DNA of 64,000 nucleotides. Origin: Choanephora cucurbitarum. Taxonomy: Eukaryota; Mucoromycota; Mucoromycetes; Mucorales; Choanephoraceae. The stretch covers positions 248,001 to 312,000 of the forward strand of contig JAIWNI010000029.1 of NCBI GenBank assembly GCA_025331435.1. The letters are read 5' to 3'. Positions 45,804 to 56,199 of this stretch are shown here, piece after piece. The notes under the pieces were generated by a model, which was not told the origin of the DNA, did no database searches, and was given only the letters and a program-made list of their open reading frames with translations. Each line of letters starts with the position of its first letter. Position 1 is the stretch's first letter. A program made the position numbers and the translations under genes.

Positions 45804-47564
45804 ATGATGGAATCTAACCTGATGTTAACTGAAGACAGTGATACATATGAAGATGGATTTAGTTCAAAGCGATGTTCTACTTCTTCTTCCCTCACTACAT
45901 TATCACACAATCTATTGGAGTCTAAAATTCAAGCACTTGAACAACAGCTTGAACACCGCATTCAAAAGGAAATTGCACTTGAAAGTCAATTGATAATCCT
46001 TCAACAACAACTTCAGGACAAAACCAACCAACCCTTAAGCCGTATTAGCAAGCGTATCAACAGCTTCTTATCACACAAAGAACAACAGAAGCAACAACAG
46101 GATTTCTCTTTTGAGCTCAAACGAGACACGTATCAAAATATTCTGTTTGATGACCATCAGGACTATTCTATCTTAACTCATCTCTTTTCACCTTCAGCTA
46201 TATTGCCAGTCCATTCAGAGGTACCATCAAATGCATCTACCAGTGTGTTTCTCCATCGACTGAAATTCATGGTACAAGAATTCAACAAGTCAGAACACCC
46301 TGCCCTGATTGATATAGGTATGGACCTCCATTGTCTGATTGAGTCTTGGGAAACACATTACAGTCATACAATAGCAAAGTATCAGCAAAAACGACTAAAA
46401 GATCAAGAGTCTATTACTCAACTGTTACGAGCACTTCATCGTAGTGTGTTAAAGAACAGAATGTTAGAAAAGGATGCCAAATGGCTCGTAAAACACAGAA
46501 AGTGTCATACGCGTCCACCCTGTCTAAAGACAAAGGAGGTTACTGCTCGTGAATTGGCTCAGCTGTCCAGTAAGCTAGCTCATGTTCAGGAAGAAAAGGA
46601 AGAGTACGAGACAACAGTTGAGATGATGCGAAGAGAGATGGAGGGTATGCTGGAAGAATTGGAGGATATGAGACAGCAGAGAACACGATACAAGCAGCAG
46701 GCAGCTCGATTACGTGAATCTGTCCAGAAAAGGATACAGCATGATGAAATGGATGAAGAAAAAGAAAAGGAAGAAGCAACTCAGCTGTTGTATCGTGAGG
46801 CAGAGCGACAGGCCAATGATCTCGATCGTGAGTGCAAGCGTCAATCACTTGCCTTGATCAGTCTACGAAACGAGCTGAAATCAACAGAACAAAAGTATCA
46901 GTCCATCAAACTAGAGACAAACAAGCGTCTGATTCAACTAGAGCAATTGAATCAGGTCCTGACATGGGAATTAAAGCAGACACATGATTTGGCAGCCAAA
47001 GAATATGGACTGGAAAAAGCCCTAGAAGCAGCCATAGCAGAGGCTTCACTGTTACGCACTCGTATCTATCAACTGGAACGCCAGGAAGGGCTTACTAAAC
47101 TTCTATTTCAAGATATCAACAGGATTGAATTTGTTTTGTTGTCAAAAACCCAACCTAGCAAACAGATAGCAAACTATTTAGAACTAGCGGATCGAATTGA
47201 AATCGAACAGAGACAATGGAAACAAGAGAATCGCAAGTTACTCAAGAGGCAATATGATATTGATGCATTACGAATGCATCGAGAATCAAGAGAACTAGCG
47301 AGCCAGATGAGTGAGCTGGAATATGAAGTCGAGCGAATGAAGGAAGCACATAAAAAAGAACTAGCGCTCTGCCAGCACCAGGCTAATGCGAATCTTGAAC
47401 GACAACTTCAACAATCGTATCTAACTCAAAAGATCAAAGAACAAGAACTGAGAGACCAGCTAGAAGTATCATTTCAAAAGAATCAAACACTTCAACAGGA
47501 GTCGCTTGTCTTGTATGGTCGAAATCTCTTGCTTACCAGCCAACTAGGAAAAATAACATTCTAA
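45804..47564 (+). CDS. Long coiled-coil protein, function unknown
   Basis: Single-exon gene of 586 residues after a CT-rich leader. The N-terminal 30 residues are Ser/acidic. A first coiled coil covers about 38-75 (LLESKIQALEQQLEHRIQKE). A globular-looking stretch (about 100-240) contains FLHRLKFMVQEFNKSEHPA and NRMLEKDAKWLVKHRKCH. From about 250 to the end there is nearly continuous heptad-rich coiled coil. No motor, kinase or membrane segment is visible. A scaffold, cytoskeletal or centrosome/septum-associated role would fit such a protein, but the sequence does not show which. Family not recognised. Confidence 0.82.
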   Translation: MMESNLMLTEDSDTYEDGFSSKRCSTSSSLTTLSHNLLESKIQALEQQLEHRIQKEIALESQLIILQQQLQDKTNQPLSRISKRINSFLSHKEQQKQQQDFSFELKRDTYQNILFDDHQDYSILTHLFSPSAILPVHSEVPSNASTSVFLHRLKFMVQEFNKSEHPALIDIGMDLHCLIESWETHYSHTIAKYQQKRLKDQESITQLLRALHRSVLKNRMLEKDAKWLVKHRKCHTRPPCLKTKEVTARELAQLSSKLAHVQEEKEEYETTVEMMRREMEGMLEELEDMRQQRTRYKQQAARLRESVQKRIQHDEMDEEKEKEEATQLLYREAERQANDLDRECKRQSLALISLRNELKSTEQKYQSIKLETNKRLIQLEQLNQVLTWELKQTHDLAAKEYGLEKALEAAIAEASLLRTRIYQLERQEGLTKLLFQDINRIEFVLLSKTQPSKQIANYLELADRIEIEQRQWKQENRKLLKRQYDIDALRMHRESRELASQMSELEYEVERMKEAHKKELALCQHQANANLERQLQQSYLTQKIKEQELRDQLEVSFQKNQTLQQESLVLYGRNLLLTSQLGKITF

Positions 47565-47689
47565 ATAAACTTGTAAAATCCGTTTGACATCCTTCTGTGT
47601 TTCGGGAGATTTTTCTTTCTCTTTATGTAGACATAATCTAAAGAAAATTGATTCTTTTTTTTACTTTTTACTCTTGTTTCTCTTTTTAC

Positions 47690-47929
47690 ATGCCATCCAA
47701 AAATGATTCGCTCCACCTATGTTTAGACACAGTCGTGACAGACACTCGTTCTTCTATCAGCAGTCAGAGTCCATCCGAATTATCACCTTATCTCTTGACA
47801 TCATGCAACGAAAACCTACATGCTGAACAAACCTATCATGCCGTTCAGATCGCCTCCAAAAACTATTGCTTTGCCCACAATACCTACCATATCATGAGCT
47901 GGTGTCCCATTTGTGCATTTAAGATTTAA
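47690..47929 (+). CDS. Small putative protein with C-terminal CxxC
   Basis: ORF of 79 residues starting MPSKNDSLHLCLDTVVTD and ending SWCPICAFKI. The Ser-rich middle and the terminal FAHNTYHIMSWCPICAFK block, with Cys and His spacing suited to metal binding or disulphide chemistry, look more like a real protein than random AT-rich sequence. It follows a poly-T/CT-rich leader. No family recognised. Confidence 0.42.
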   Translation: MPSKNDSLHLCLDTVVTDTRSSISSQSPSELSPYLLTSCNENLHAEQTYHAVQIASKNYCFAHNTYHIMSWCPICAFKI

Positions 47930-48401
47930 AAATAACTTCCTTGTACGTGTATGATTATATTTAGAATAAAGTGATTCTGACCGGAAATATCTTGTTTCAA
48001 AAAATATAAAGGGCAAATGATAGTCTACTAGCCACACATACACACACATTAATCGCTTACCCTTAAAGGGAAAGAATCAGATTGGCGTAACCAGACTAAG
48101 ATCAGATCCCGAAATTTTCATGCAGATTTAAATTTTCTTGTGTTCAACATGCCCCCCCCCCCTTCTTCAAGCTTATTGTATTCTTTTTTTAGTCTGTCGC
48201 TGTAATAATTGGCCTATCTCAAATTTTCTCGTAGTACAATGATATTATTTTTCTTATAAATAGCCAAGCAATTTCAATGAATAAAAGACAGACTTTCTCT
48301 CTCATAAAATCATCTCATATTATTTACCTTAAGGATTCTTAGATCCTATCCATTTTATAACTTTGTATTATCTTTTTATTTTATTTTTGAAGTCCTATTT
48401 T
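47930..48401. other. Intergenic, nothing recognised
   Basis: AT-rich; a run of C at 48153-48162. No gene is supported. Confidence 0.5.
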
Positions 48402-48773
48402 GAACATTATCTTTATTACATAAAGAACATTATTGAATTAGGCCTAACCTTGAACACTATCCTATTATAATATAAGGAACAATATCAAGTTTAGTTTACA
48501 AATCTTTCATTGAACATTATCTCATTGGTTATTAAAACTTGTGGGAACACTATCAATTGAAGTATTATAAAGAACAATATTCTCTTAATCGAAAGGAACA
48601 CTATCTTTGTAATCTTAAAATCTTATATTGAGCATTATTGCTATTGAAAGCGAACACTATCGATATAAGTTATATTATTGAACATTATCCTAACCTAATT
48701 GAAGGAAGGAACACTATCAATAAAATATTACATAAGTCTTTGAGGAACACTATCTTTTATAAAGAACACTATC
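48402..48773. repeat. Array of 14 GAACAYTATC decamers
   Basis: Fourteen copies of a decamer with consensus GAACAYTATC, all in one orientation, at 48402, 48425, 48452, 48477, 48512, 48545, 48572, 48596, 48630, 48652, 48680, 48709, 48745 and 48764. Eleven match GAACA[C/T/A]TATC in full; three end in TATT or start GAGCA. Start-to-start spacing is 19-36 bp (mean about 28) and the spacers differ from each other, so this is not a simple tandem repeat. Read on the minus strand the unit is GATARTGTTC, containing a GATA core. The array lies between two convergent genes and does not encode a reading frame. Confidence 0.85.
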
Positions 48774-49240
48774 CTCTGAATTATCACATACACTTAAATC
48801 ACATCCATTTTGTATAGTTGGACAACTATAAACCTGGTGCTCATTCTACCTTTATTAAATAATCTCCACTGCCCAAAAGCATAATATTACATCGCACTCT
48901 AAATTGCCTTTAAAGGAAGTCGCTCTTTTTTCCTATTTTTTAAATAGTTTAATGATGATATTAAGCACAATAAATAAGCTATAAAGTAAGAATAATAATA
49001 ACAATAATAATAGAGAAGAAATTTTTTGCATGTGTGTAATAAAGGTGGAGGAGGTTTAAAATAAAGATTATACTAATAATAATTATGTGTATATAAAGTT
49101 ACATACAGTCACCTAAGAAAAGAAACCAGTTCTTTTTGACATAAATGTCTTTGTTAATAGCTGTAGAGTTTTGCTGACGTTTAACTTGATATATTCTAAA
49201 TCCAATATGAGTACATTGTGTTGTTGCTATAGAAACAGGA
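48774..49240. other. Intergenic, 3' side of RasGAP gene
   Basis: AT-rich DNA with AATAAT runs near 48990-49012. Probably includes the RasGAP 3' untranslated region. No gene is supported. Confidence 0.5.
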
Positions 49241-51806
49241 TTAATCTTTGGGCTGAATCACGCTTCTATAGAATACCTTTTCAAGTAAATCATCCAATTT
49301 TAAATCAATTTCCAATATAGGCTTATCTCTGCCTTTGTAATTTAATCCAATAATAAAGGTACCAGGCACGGGTGAAGAAATAGTCAAGAAGGTCTGTCCT
49401 CGTCTATGCTCCGGAATTTCAGTCTCACTGATGATCCCTTCCTTTTCTAACTGCTGATGTGTATATTTGAATGGGCCTTGCACTGCTGTCTTGGCCTGAG
49501 TCTTCTTTTTGGCATCTACCACTTCAACTCCTAGACCGACCGTCTTGACGGAGGTAACTGTACTCTGCATACGTACGTTCTGAAGATAAGCCTTATAGCT
49601 CTCCAATTGACTCTTGAGATAGTTGTTGTGATCAATGATAGTCTTGTAGACATTTTCTAGTGAATGAAGTTCTTGTGTCACCTTGACCTTCAAATCACCT
49701 AAATGAGCTAACTCGTGTGTAATTTCTTCCACCAACAGATGATGACCGTCTCGTCGATCGATCACACCTGCCTCTTCAAGTTCGCGTAACATTTCCTTGA
49801 CCTTGATACCTTTGTGGACAAGCTGAGCATCTTTGGCTGTACCAGCTGTCTCAGCAATCAAATGAAGTTTAAGAGGAGGTCGAGAGAGATAAGGGAGTGA
49901 ACGGATGATCTGAACAAAAATGGATTTGGCTTCCATATAGAGAATATCGTTCTGAGTGATATTGTTCTCACTCATCAACGACATGGTCAAATCTTGGATC
50001 GGCATTTCCCAACGACTAAACAAAGGTAACTCGACTGGCTTGTTTTCTTTGCGTGGAACTTGGGAAGGAATGATGCCTACTTCACCCAGTAAGACGCGAA
50101 GATGGTCTTTTTCTTTGGGTGCCAAAATATCTAGATGTTGTTGCAAGAGTGAAAGCGTACCGTAGATTTCATTGGGCGTGATGTTGATCATAATGTCTTT
50201 TTTACTCAGGGCCATGTATTGGTCCATTTCGAGTTGTTCGTAAAAATCCGCAACTTCACATAGATCGGTAAGGAATCGATTGGTGCGTTGCTTGTTGCGT
50301 TCAACAAAGGGGTTTGTGGGGATCATGTAAGTCTCCTTGGCATAAGAAGGCTTGTTGGCTAAATTCTGAAGCATTTTGGCAAGCTAAAGAAGAGAGCAAG
50401 GAATAAATATCTACTTGATTGTGTATATCTACATCTATATGTTACCAAAGTTAAAGTGGTACGAGCATGGTTGCCAGGGATACCGTCTACTAACATATAG
50501 GCCTGAGGAGTGACAATAGCAGGATTAACAAATCGCAAAAAGAAGAAGCCACCAATCAGAGAGGAAATAGCATGATCCGAGGCATCAGGATATTTGCGTT
50601 TTGTTAGGGATCGAATTTGTTTGCAGATCCAACGAAGACCGTAAGGTACTTGGTTTAGTGATTCAATGATGGTTGTTAAGAACGAATCTGCAATACTCAT
50701 CAATTGGTCTAGACGAGGACGAATCATCTCCTGAACAATGGGGTTAGCAGCAGCCACTTCTGCTGTCACACTGCGAGGGATATGGTCTGGTAGGTAGCCC
50801 TGTTGTTGTTCAGTCATCTGCACATATTCATCATAAACCTTGAGTGGATTGATCTGAAGATTGAGATCTTGTTTTTCTAGTAGTTTGTTGATCTTTTCTG
50901 ACAATACTGACTTCAGGTATGATTGACCGGGACCACGACGAGTATAGGTGGTCATCATACGGGAGACAGGTGTATTTGCACGTAAGAGTGAGGTGAATTC
51001 GGTAGTCGTCTCGAATTGAGCAGCTAGCACGTTCTAATGGCAATCATGAATGACATTGACAAAGAGTAGGAAGTATACAGATGCTTTACCTGAAACATAC
51101 TAAGTAATAGATGCTCTTCGCGACTTTCATATTGATTACCATACAGTGTAAACATCACAGTTTGTAAAAGTGTATCAATCTCTGCTAAACTGACCAGGCG
51201 ACAGAGAGTAGCAATATGGCGAGGCTCACTTTGAAGTAAATAAAAGAGGTTACCATACTGTTGCATCCGTCTTTCATCTAGATAGTGATTGTCATCATCA
51301 TCTTCATGATCCTCCAAACGAGAAGCTACTTCGTGTTGCTATCACAGGAAAAAGAATATGTAAGTATATTTAGACAGATAGAAAGAAAAAAAAAGGGAAG
51401 AGGGAAGGAGAGAGAGCTTACTTCATCTAATGCCATTCGATTTTGAATCAACAGACCGATGCGGGCATCTAGAAATCGAACATCTCGTTCACGCATAAAA
51501 TTCTTTTTGGACTGTGTAGAGATCTTGGTTTTTAATTCACGGAGTCTTTTTTGAGCTATATATGAATTATTTAGAGCAGTTCACACGACATTCGAAATTA
51601 CCTTTGGCCAGTTCATCTTCCACTTCGACATCTTGTTCTGCTGCCATTGAATAAAATACAGAGACAGAATAGCGCTTTGAGCCTCTGCCTCTGTTTCTGT
51701 TTGAATGATGATTGTTGGCGGCGGCGGCAGCCACAGCTCTGCTTACAATGGTACTGTTTTGGGGATATCCGAACGACTGGACCATACCGCTTCGTCTATC
51801 TGCCAT
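49241..51806 (-). CDS. Ras GTPase-activating protein, Sar1/Gap1 (IQGAP-related)
   Basis: RasGAP of the fission-yeast Gap1/Sar1 type. Five exons on the minus strand: 51602-51806, 51422-51555, 51090-51338, 50446-51033, 49241-50383, giving 772 residues, close to the S. pombe protein. A disordered N terminus is followed by a coiled-coil start ([20 protein letters not shown]), then the RasGAP domain about 150-470: [20 protein letters not shown], the finger-loop region [24 protein letters not shown] and [17 protein letters not shown]. The RasGAP_C domain fills the C-terminal third ([21 protein letters not shown]-like helices, [15 protein letters not shown]). No IQ motifs or calponin-homology domain are present. 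Arg214 in SLLRANT sits where IQGAP1 has Thr, so an active arginine finger is likely. Confidence 0.92.
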
Positions 51807-52856
51807 TTTCTTAATATTAAAAGAAGAAGAAACTAAAAGAAGAGAGAAGGGGGGAATTATTTACTAAAAGAGATTTAACTTTTGGGAGTTTAAACTCGAG
51901 TAGCACAGAAAACAATTAGATTTTGTTTAACCTGTACACACACACGCAAACATTTTTTTCTTTCTCTCTTTTTGATTTGACAAGCTGAAGTATTGAAACA
52001 GTGACTTTCGTGAGGAAAACGGTTTGAGATAAAACCAACCATCTTGATAGAGAAATAATGATATCTTTACTATGTTCAATACAGATTTGTATGGTAAGAA
52101 ATAGTAATATAGTGGGTAACGTACTTTTTCTAATTTTTTTTAGAGTGTTCAAGTTTCCTGAAGAGAAAGGAAGCAGTTAGACAATGAGGATAGCTATAAA
52201 GGAAAAAATAAGCTAGGTGTAACCTAGGGATAGTAAGTGACAAAATGTGTGTGTAAGAGGCACATCTTTTAAGGTACATTGTTCCAACTTCAATAGGGGA
52301 AAGGCCAATGACATATCTGAATGATCCAAAAATTAGCAAGTCACGTTTTTAGTGTCGTGATTAATCTAAAGTCCATTCTCCTGCTTATTTGGCGGGGCTG
52401 CTGAGTCTGGGGAACTACTCCGTCAGTAATAAGCAATACAATTGGACAATGTTAACCAATAAAAGTTGTTATTACCAGCGCTCATTTAAGTTCTTACATG
52501 ATGTCTTTTGATGAGTGGGCCCATAAAGAATATTACTAAAAATTTCAAAACTCTCTCTCTCCTACCAAAGAGATTCATCAAGAAAATTCCAGTGATTGCA
52601 AGCTTGTTCGGCTACAAATAAGAAACGAAAGTGAGTCAGACAATTAGGCTAATGAAGTAAGCTTTATCTCAAAAACGAAGCCAGTTACGTCCTGCAATCC
52701 TTACAAGAGCTGTACTTCGTTTAAGGAGCATTATTAGAGGAGTAAATGAAAGACATGCTTTCGAGTAACATCATTCTGGCTGAACGTTTAGAGGACCTTC
52801 TGACTTGATTGACCGAATGAAGAAAAGTCTTGCTAAAAACTAAAAAGTGCCCCTCT
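51807..52856. other. Intergenic, nothing recognised
   Basis: Upstream region of the RasGAP gene, with short random ORFs only. Confidence 0.5.
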
Positions 52857-53195
52857 TCATGAAATCAAGTTTGTGATTACAGAGTAATGTGATTTTTTTG
52901 GGTAAAAATCATCAGCAATATGCATTTTAAGACATATGAAATAAGTGTCAAAATTCTCGCATATATATCTATGAAATAACTTACCTCCTGCTATAAACAA
53001 AAGAAAGTTTGTTTCTGTTTGGGAAGAGAGATCACAAGAAGTATCAAGATCAAACTTGGTTGTTATCGTTTGGATATACAAATCAAGCATTTGATCCCAC
53101 TGTTCTTTCAAAAGCTTAGCTTTCTCTAATGAAAGAATACTGTCCACCTTGGAAGGCTTCTTGTTATCATCTACCAACAAATATAGTTGCTCCAA
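52857..53195 (-). CDS. Possible short gene or fragment, unrecognised
   Basis: Minus-strand ORF of 112 codons. The first 70 residues (MEQLYLLVDDNKKPSKVDSI, then LEKAKLLKEQWDQMLDLYIQ) have a helical, protein-like composition. At IAGG a good donor GTAAGTTATT occurs near 52984, after which the frame reads as poor sequence, so the true coding part may be a first exon whose partner is missing. No family recognised; could be a relic. Confidence 0.3.
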   Translation of the reverse strand: MEQLYLLVDDNKKPSKVDSILSLEKAKLLKEQWDQMLDLYIQTITTKFDLDTSCDLSSQTETNFLLFIAGGKLFHRYICENFDTYFICLKMHIADDFYPKKSHYSVITNLIS

Positions 53196-54000
53196 AATTC
53201 ATGCTGATGTAATTCTACTTTAAGAATTCGAGATGTTTGTCTCACCCGAGTGTTACACAAAGAGAACAAGGAATATACAATCTATCATATAAAAGGCGCA
53301 AAAAGTTGCTTCTGTTTTTCTCTTTCTCTCTGTTACCTCATCAATTAGTTTCTTCTAGTACATCTAATCTCTTATTGCTGAAAGGGGTAAGATATCTTTC
53401 ATTCTGACCTTGATATATCTGCCCCACTAACATGCTATGAATAGGTCTTGTTGTATCAGACACGAAAATACAATAAACTAAAATCTATATGAGCAAGAAA
53501 AATACAACCAGAATCTATATAATCCTGGAAGAGCGAAAAGAGAGAGCCCGTTCTTTATTATCAAACGTGTGTGTCTAATTAATAGGAGATGGGCTGGATG
53601 AATTACAGTGAAGTTACTATGCTAACTCTGATCCATCTTGAGCCAATGACAGACTGTAAAGTGGATCAAGAGTCTTAAGAGCGACAAGCGTTGTATGAAT
53701 AAATCAATCTCATATTAAGTCAACTCAATAGACTATAAGTCAAGTACTGAGCCACAGCTATGTCTAAGTGCACTTTCTGCCTGAATAAAGCTATTGCACG
53801 TGTCATATACTAAAATATCGACATAACAATGAAGATTGAAGCTACGCGTGATTTATCTGAAGTCAGTTATAGATGCAGTTTAAGTACCGACTGTCAAGTT
53901 GTAAGGAATATGACTATAAGCAGTATGTATTAGATCAAGACTATCTAGTTATACGCTGTAATAGACATGTGAATACAACAGGTCTAACGTCTCTGAGGCA
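53196..54000. other. Gene-free stretch with a TATA-like box
   Basis: CATATAAAAGG at about 53285 on the plus strand followed by a CT-rich leader looks like a promoter, but no ORF follows it. The rest to 54000 has no supported feature. Confidence 0.45.
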
Positions 54001-55650
54001 ATGTCCTACCGCAGGGCTCTACAAAATTCATTCTATTTAGGCGGTCCTTATACTCCTACGCCGCAGTTGTCCGTCAATGTGCAACAGCAACCATCTCCCA
54101 TAACTCCTGGCAGAATACGTGCATCCGATATGTCTAGAAGAATTCCATGATCTGTTTTATATCGTAGCTCGAGCCAAACTACGAGATAACATTAACCATG
54201 AAAAAAACAAAAAGAATCCAAACTACTCTGCTCTCAAAGCAAAAACTCTTGCTGGTCAAATTCCAAAAGGGCTATATGCTGATATGGATAAACATGCTAA
54301 CCTCGAATTGCGAGAATCTGCAAACAAATTTCTAAACGATAATGCAGTGTCTCGAGCAATCGTTCTTTGGAGAGAATATGTCCAACAAAATTTTGATGTC
54401 ATTCTAGATTCTGTAAGCAATCCTACTACTGAAGCAACTAGTTCTACTCAAGCCATTGAACCTTCTCCAGAAGAGCTTCCTACTGAACCTGCTTCCTTTG
54501 TTGCTGCCGAAGAATATTTTGAAGTCTGTACTGCGTATTTTCCCTCGTTGATACGTGATAATCTTGCTCCTGAAGTTAGACAAATCCTTGATACGAAGCT
54601 TGCTGAACTACTGCCCCAGACCTCCAACTTTATCAGTGACTTCCAAGTGATCATGTTCATGATAATGTCCTGCTTCCGAGACCATACTTTTGCTGTTTCT
54701 CAATGGAAAACCAGTACTTGATAGATCGAATGGCTTTCAAATACAAAGTATCTTCCCAAATAACTTTCAATTACAAGATACCTTGATTTTTCTGCCTCTC
54801 CATATGCTTCCAACTTTCTTGTCTCTCCTGATGCCAATGACATTCCTTTTCTCTTCACTGACCGACATGTTCATTTTTTGAAGTCTGGCTTTTATGGTGT
54901 TCGTGGCTTGCAAACAAAGACCAAAACAGAGTATCCTTTGAGAACCCTGTTAATGGAAGCCATTTCTGACTCAGTCAACCAGTTCATCCAACCAAAAAAC
55001 ACTCTTCGCATGGCCTGCTACGAGTCTGCATTGACTAACTATATTACCAATCTATCTGTCATGTGGGGTGATAACAAGATGATCAACATTCTTCTGGACA
55101 AGCTTTTGTTAGTGCTGCTACGTATTCATTTGGCTCCTACAAGAGAAAGAAGGCATCAAGAATTTATCAAGTCTATGAAAGATGCCTCTAAAGAAAGAAA
55201 AGACAAAGCTGCAAAAGGAAGTAAGACAGAAGCAGATCATCCCACCAATTGGTTTCCATTGATCCATCAAAGCATAAGAAGGTTGATAGTCCGCAAAGAA
55301 CGTTACCGGCTTGCAAAATACAGACAAAAATCAAATAGATCATCATCTGCGGATATGAAGCAAAAATGGGAAGCTCGAGCCCAAAAAAGTGAGAAACGTA
55401 TCGCAACATACACAAAAGCTCTGGAAACTAAGGCATGTATGTCTACAATCAGCGGGAAATCAGTCACTCATCTACGTCTATTATACCATTTTCAATAGGA
55501 ACCCAAGGCTGCTTCTACCAAGAGGAAACAATCTTCTGAGCCTGATGTCGCCGAAGGTTCTGAGCGTTCAAGAAAAATCCCTGCGAGGTATATTAATTTC
55601 GATCAAGTACCGAATGAAGTTTATGACAGATGGAGGGTGAAGAGGCAATG
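54001..55650 (+). pseudogene. Broken multi-frame gene, probably repeat-family protein
   Basis: A plus-strand coding chain in at least three frames: 54001-54150 (MSYRRALQNSFYLGGPYTPT), 54119-54721 (LEEFHDLFYIVARAKLRDNI, YFEVCTAYFPSLIRDNLAPE), 54786-55498 (ASNFLVSPDANDIPFLFTDR, GFYGVRGLQTKTKTEYPLRT, then a basic helical stretch KRIATYTKALETK), and 55501-55650 (KRKQSSEPDVAEGSERSRKI, NEVYDRWRVKRQ). Some breaks could be introns (for example GTATGT at 55437 to CAATAG at 55500), but the phases do not close. It lies beside a Tc1 element in a gene-poor region, so a decayed multicopy or transposon-associated gene is likely. Family not recognised. Confidence 0.45.
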
Positions 55651-55709
55651 AGAAGATACTTTGAAACAACTTGTACGATTTGCTTAGAATGGTAAATGAG
55701 ACAATTGTA

Positions 55710-55745
55710 CACTGACCCCAAAAAATCTTTCGCCATTATTTTCAC
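55710..55745. repeat. Left terminal inverted repeat of Tc1 element
   Basis: CACTGACCCCAAAAAATCTT and onward, matched by the reverse complement of 59608-59643 with several mismatches. Confidence 0.7.
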
Positions 55746-55879
55746 TATCAGAACTCAGTAATAAAGACATCATTATAAAGAGGTGTCTAAGGTACTCACA
55801 TGCTATCAGAATGTAATTGTTTCTTCATGATTACCATGTTAGATGGTCTACTATAATATTACAAATAAAATCAATGTTT

Positions 55880-56130
55880 AGTAGGACCACCATTTGCATC
55901 TATAACTGCTTAGCATCCATCATGCATGCTATCAATCAAAGCAATCTATAAGATCATTACCAATCCAATTCAACAGATCATCTCTCAATTCTTTGGTAGT
56001 ATTGATACCAGATCAATCCTCTTTTCGAGAGTCCACTACGAACGCTTAGTGAGATTTAATTCCCATTGAGCAGGCCAGAAATAGAACCCCCTTCATCCTA
56101 TGATTGGAACTATTTCCAAGTCGATGAACC
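55880..56130 (-). pseudogene. Tc1 transposase, C-terminal fragment
   Basis: Minus-strand remnant. FYFWPAQ matches the WPAQSPDLNPIE signature region before the third catalytic acid, followed by WTLEKRI, LRDDLLNWIGNDLIDCFD, and the terminal SMHDGC (stop) AVIDANGGPTKH, typical of the end of Tc1 transposases. Stops and shifts have destroyed SPDLNPIE itself. It lies about 150 bp inside the left inverted repeat, where the end of the gene belongs. Confidence 0.7.
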
Positions 56131-56199
56131 ATTAGATAAAGTAGTAATTTTTATATGTCTCATTACTTTCTTTTAATCAATATTCTATACAGGTTCTGG

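Noticed and set aside
46540..46848. 102-codon minus-strand ORF
   Set aside because: Antisense shadow of the coiled-coil gene.
48402..48773. Decamer array as a CRISPR-like array
   Set aside because: Repeats are only 10 bp, spacers of 9-26 bp vary in length, the genome is eukaryotic, and no cas-like gene is near.
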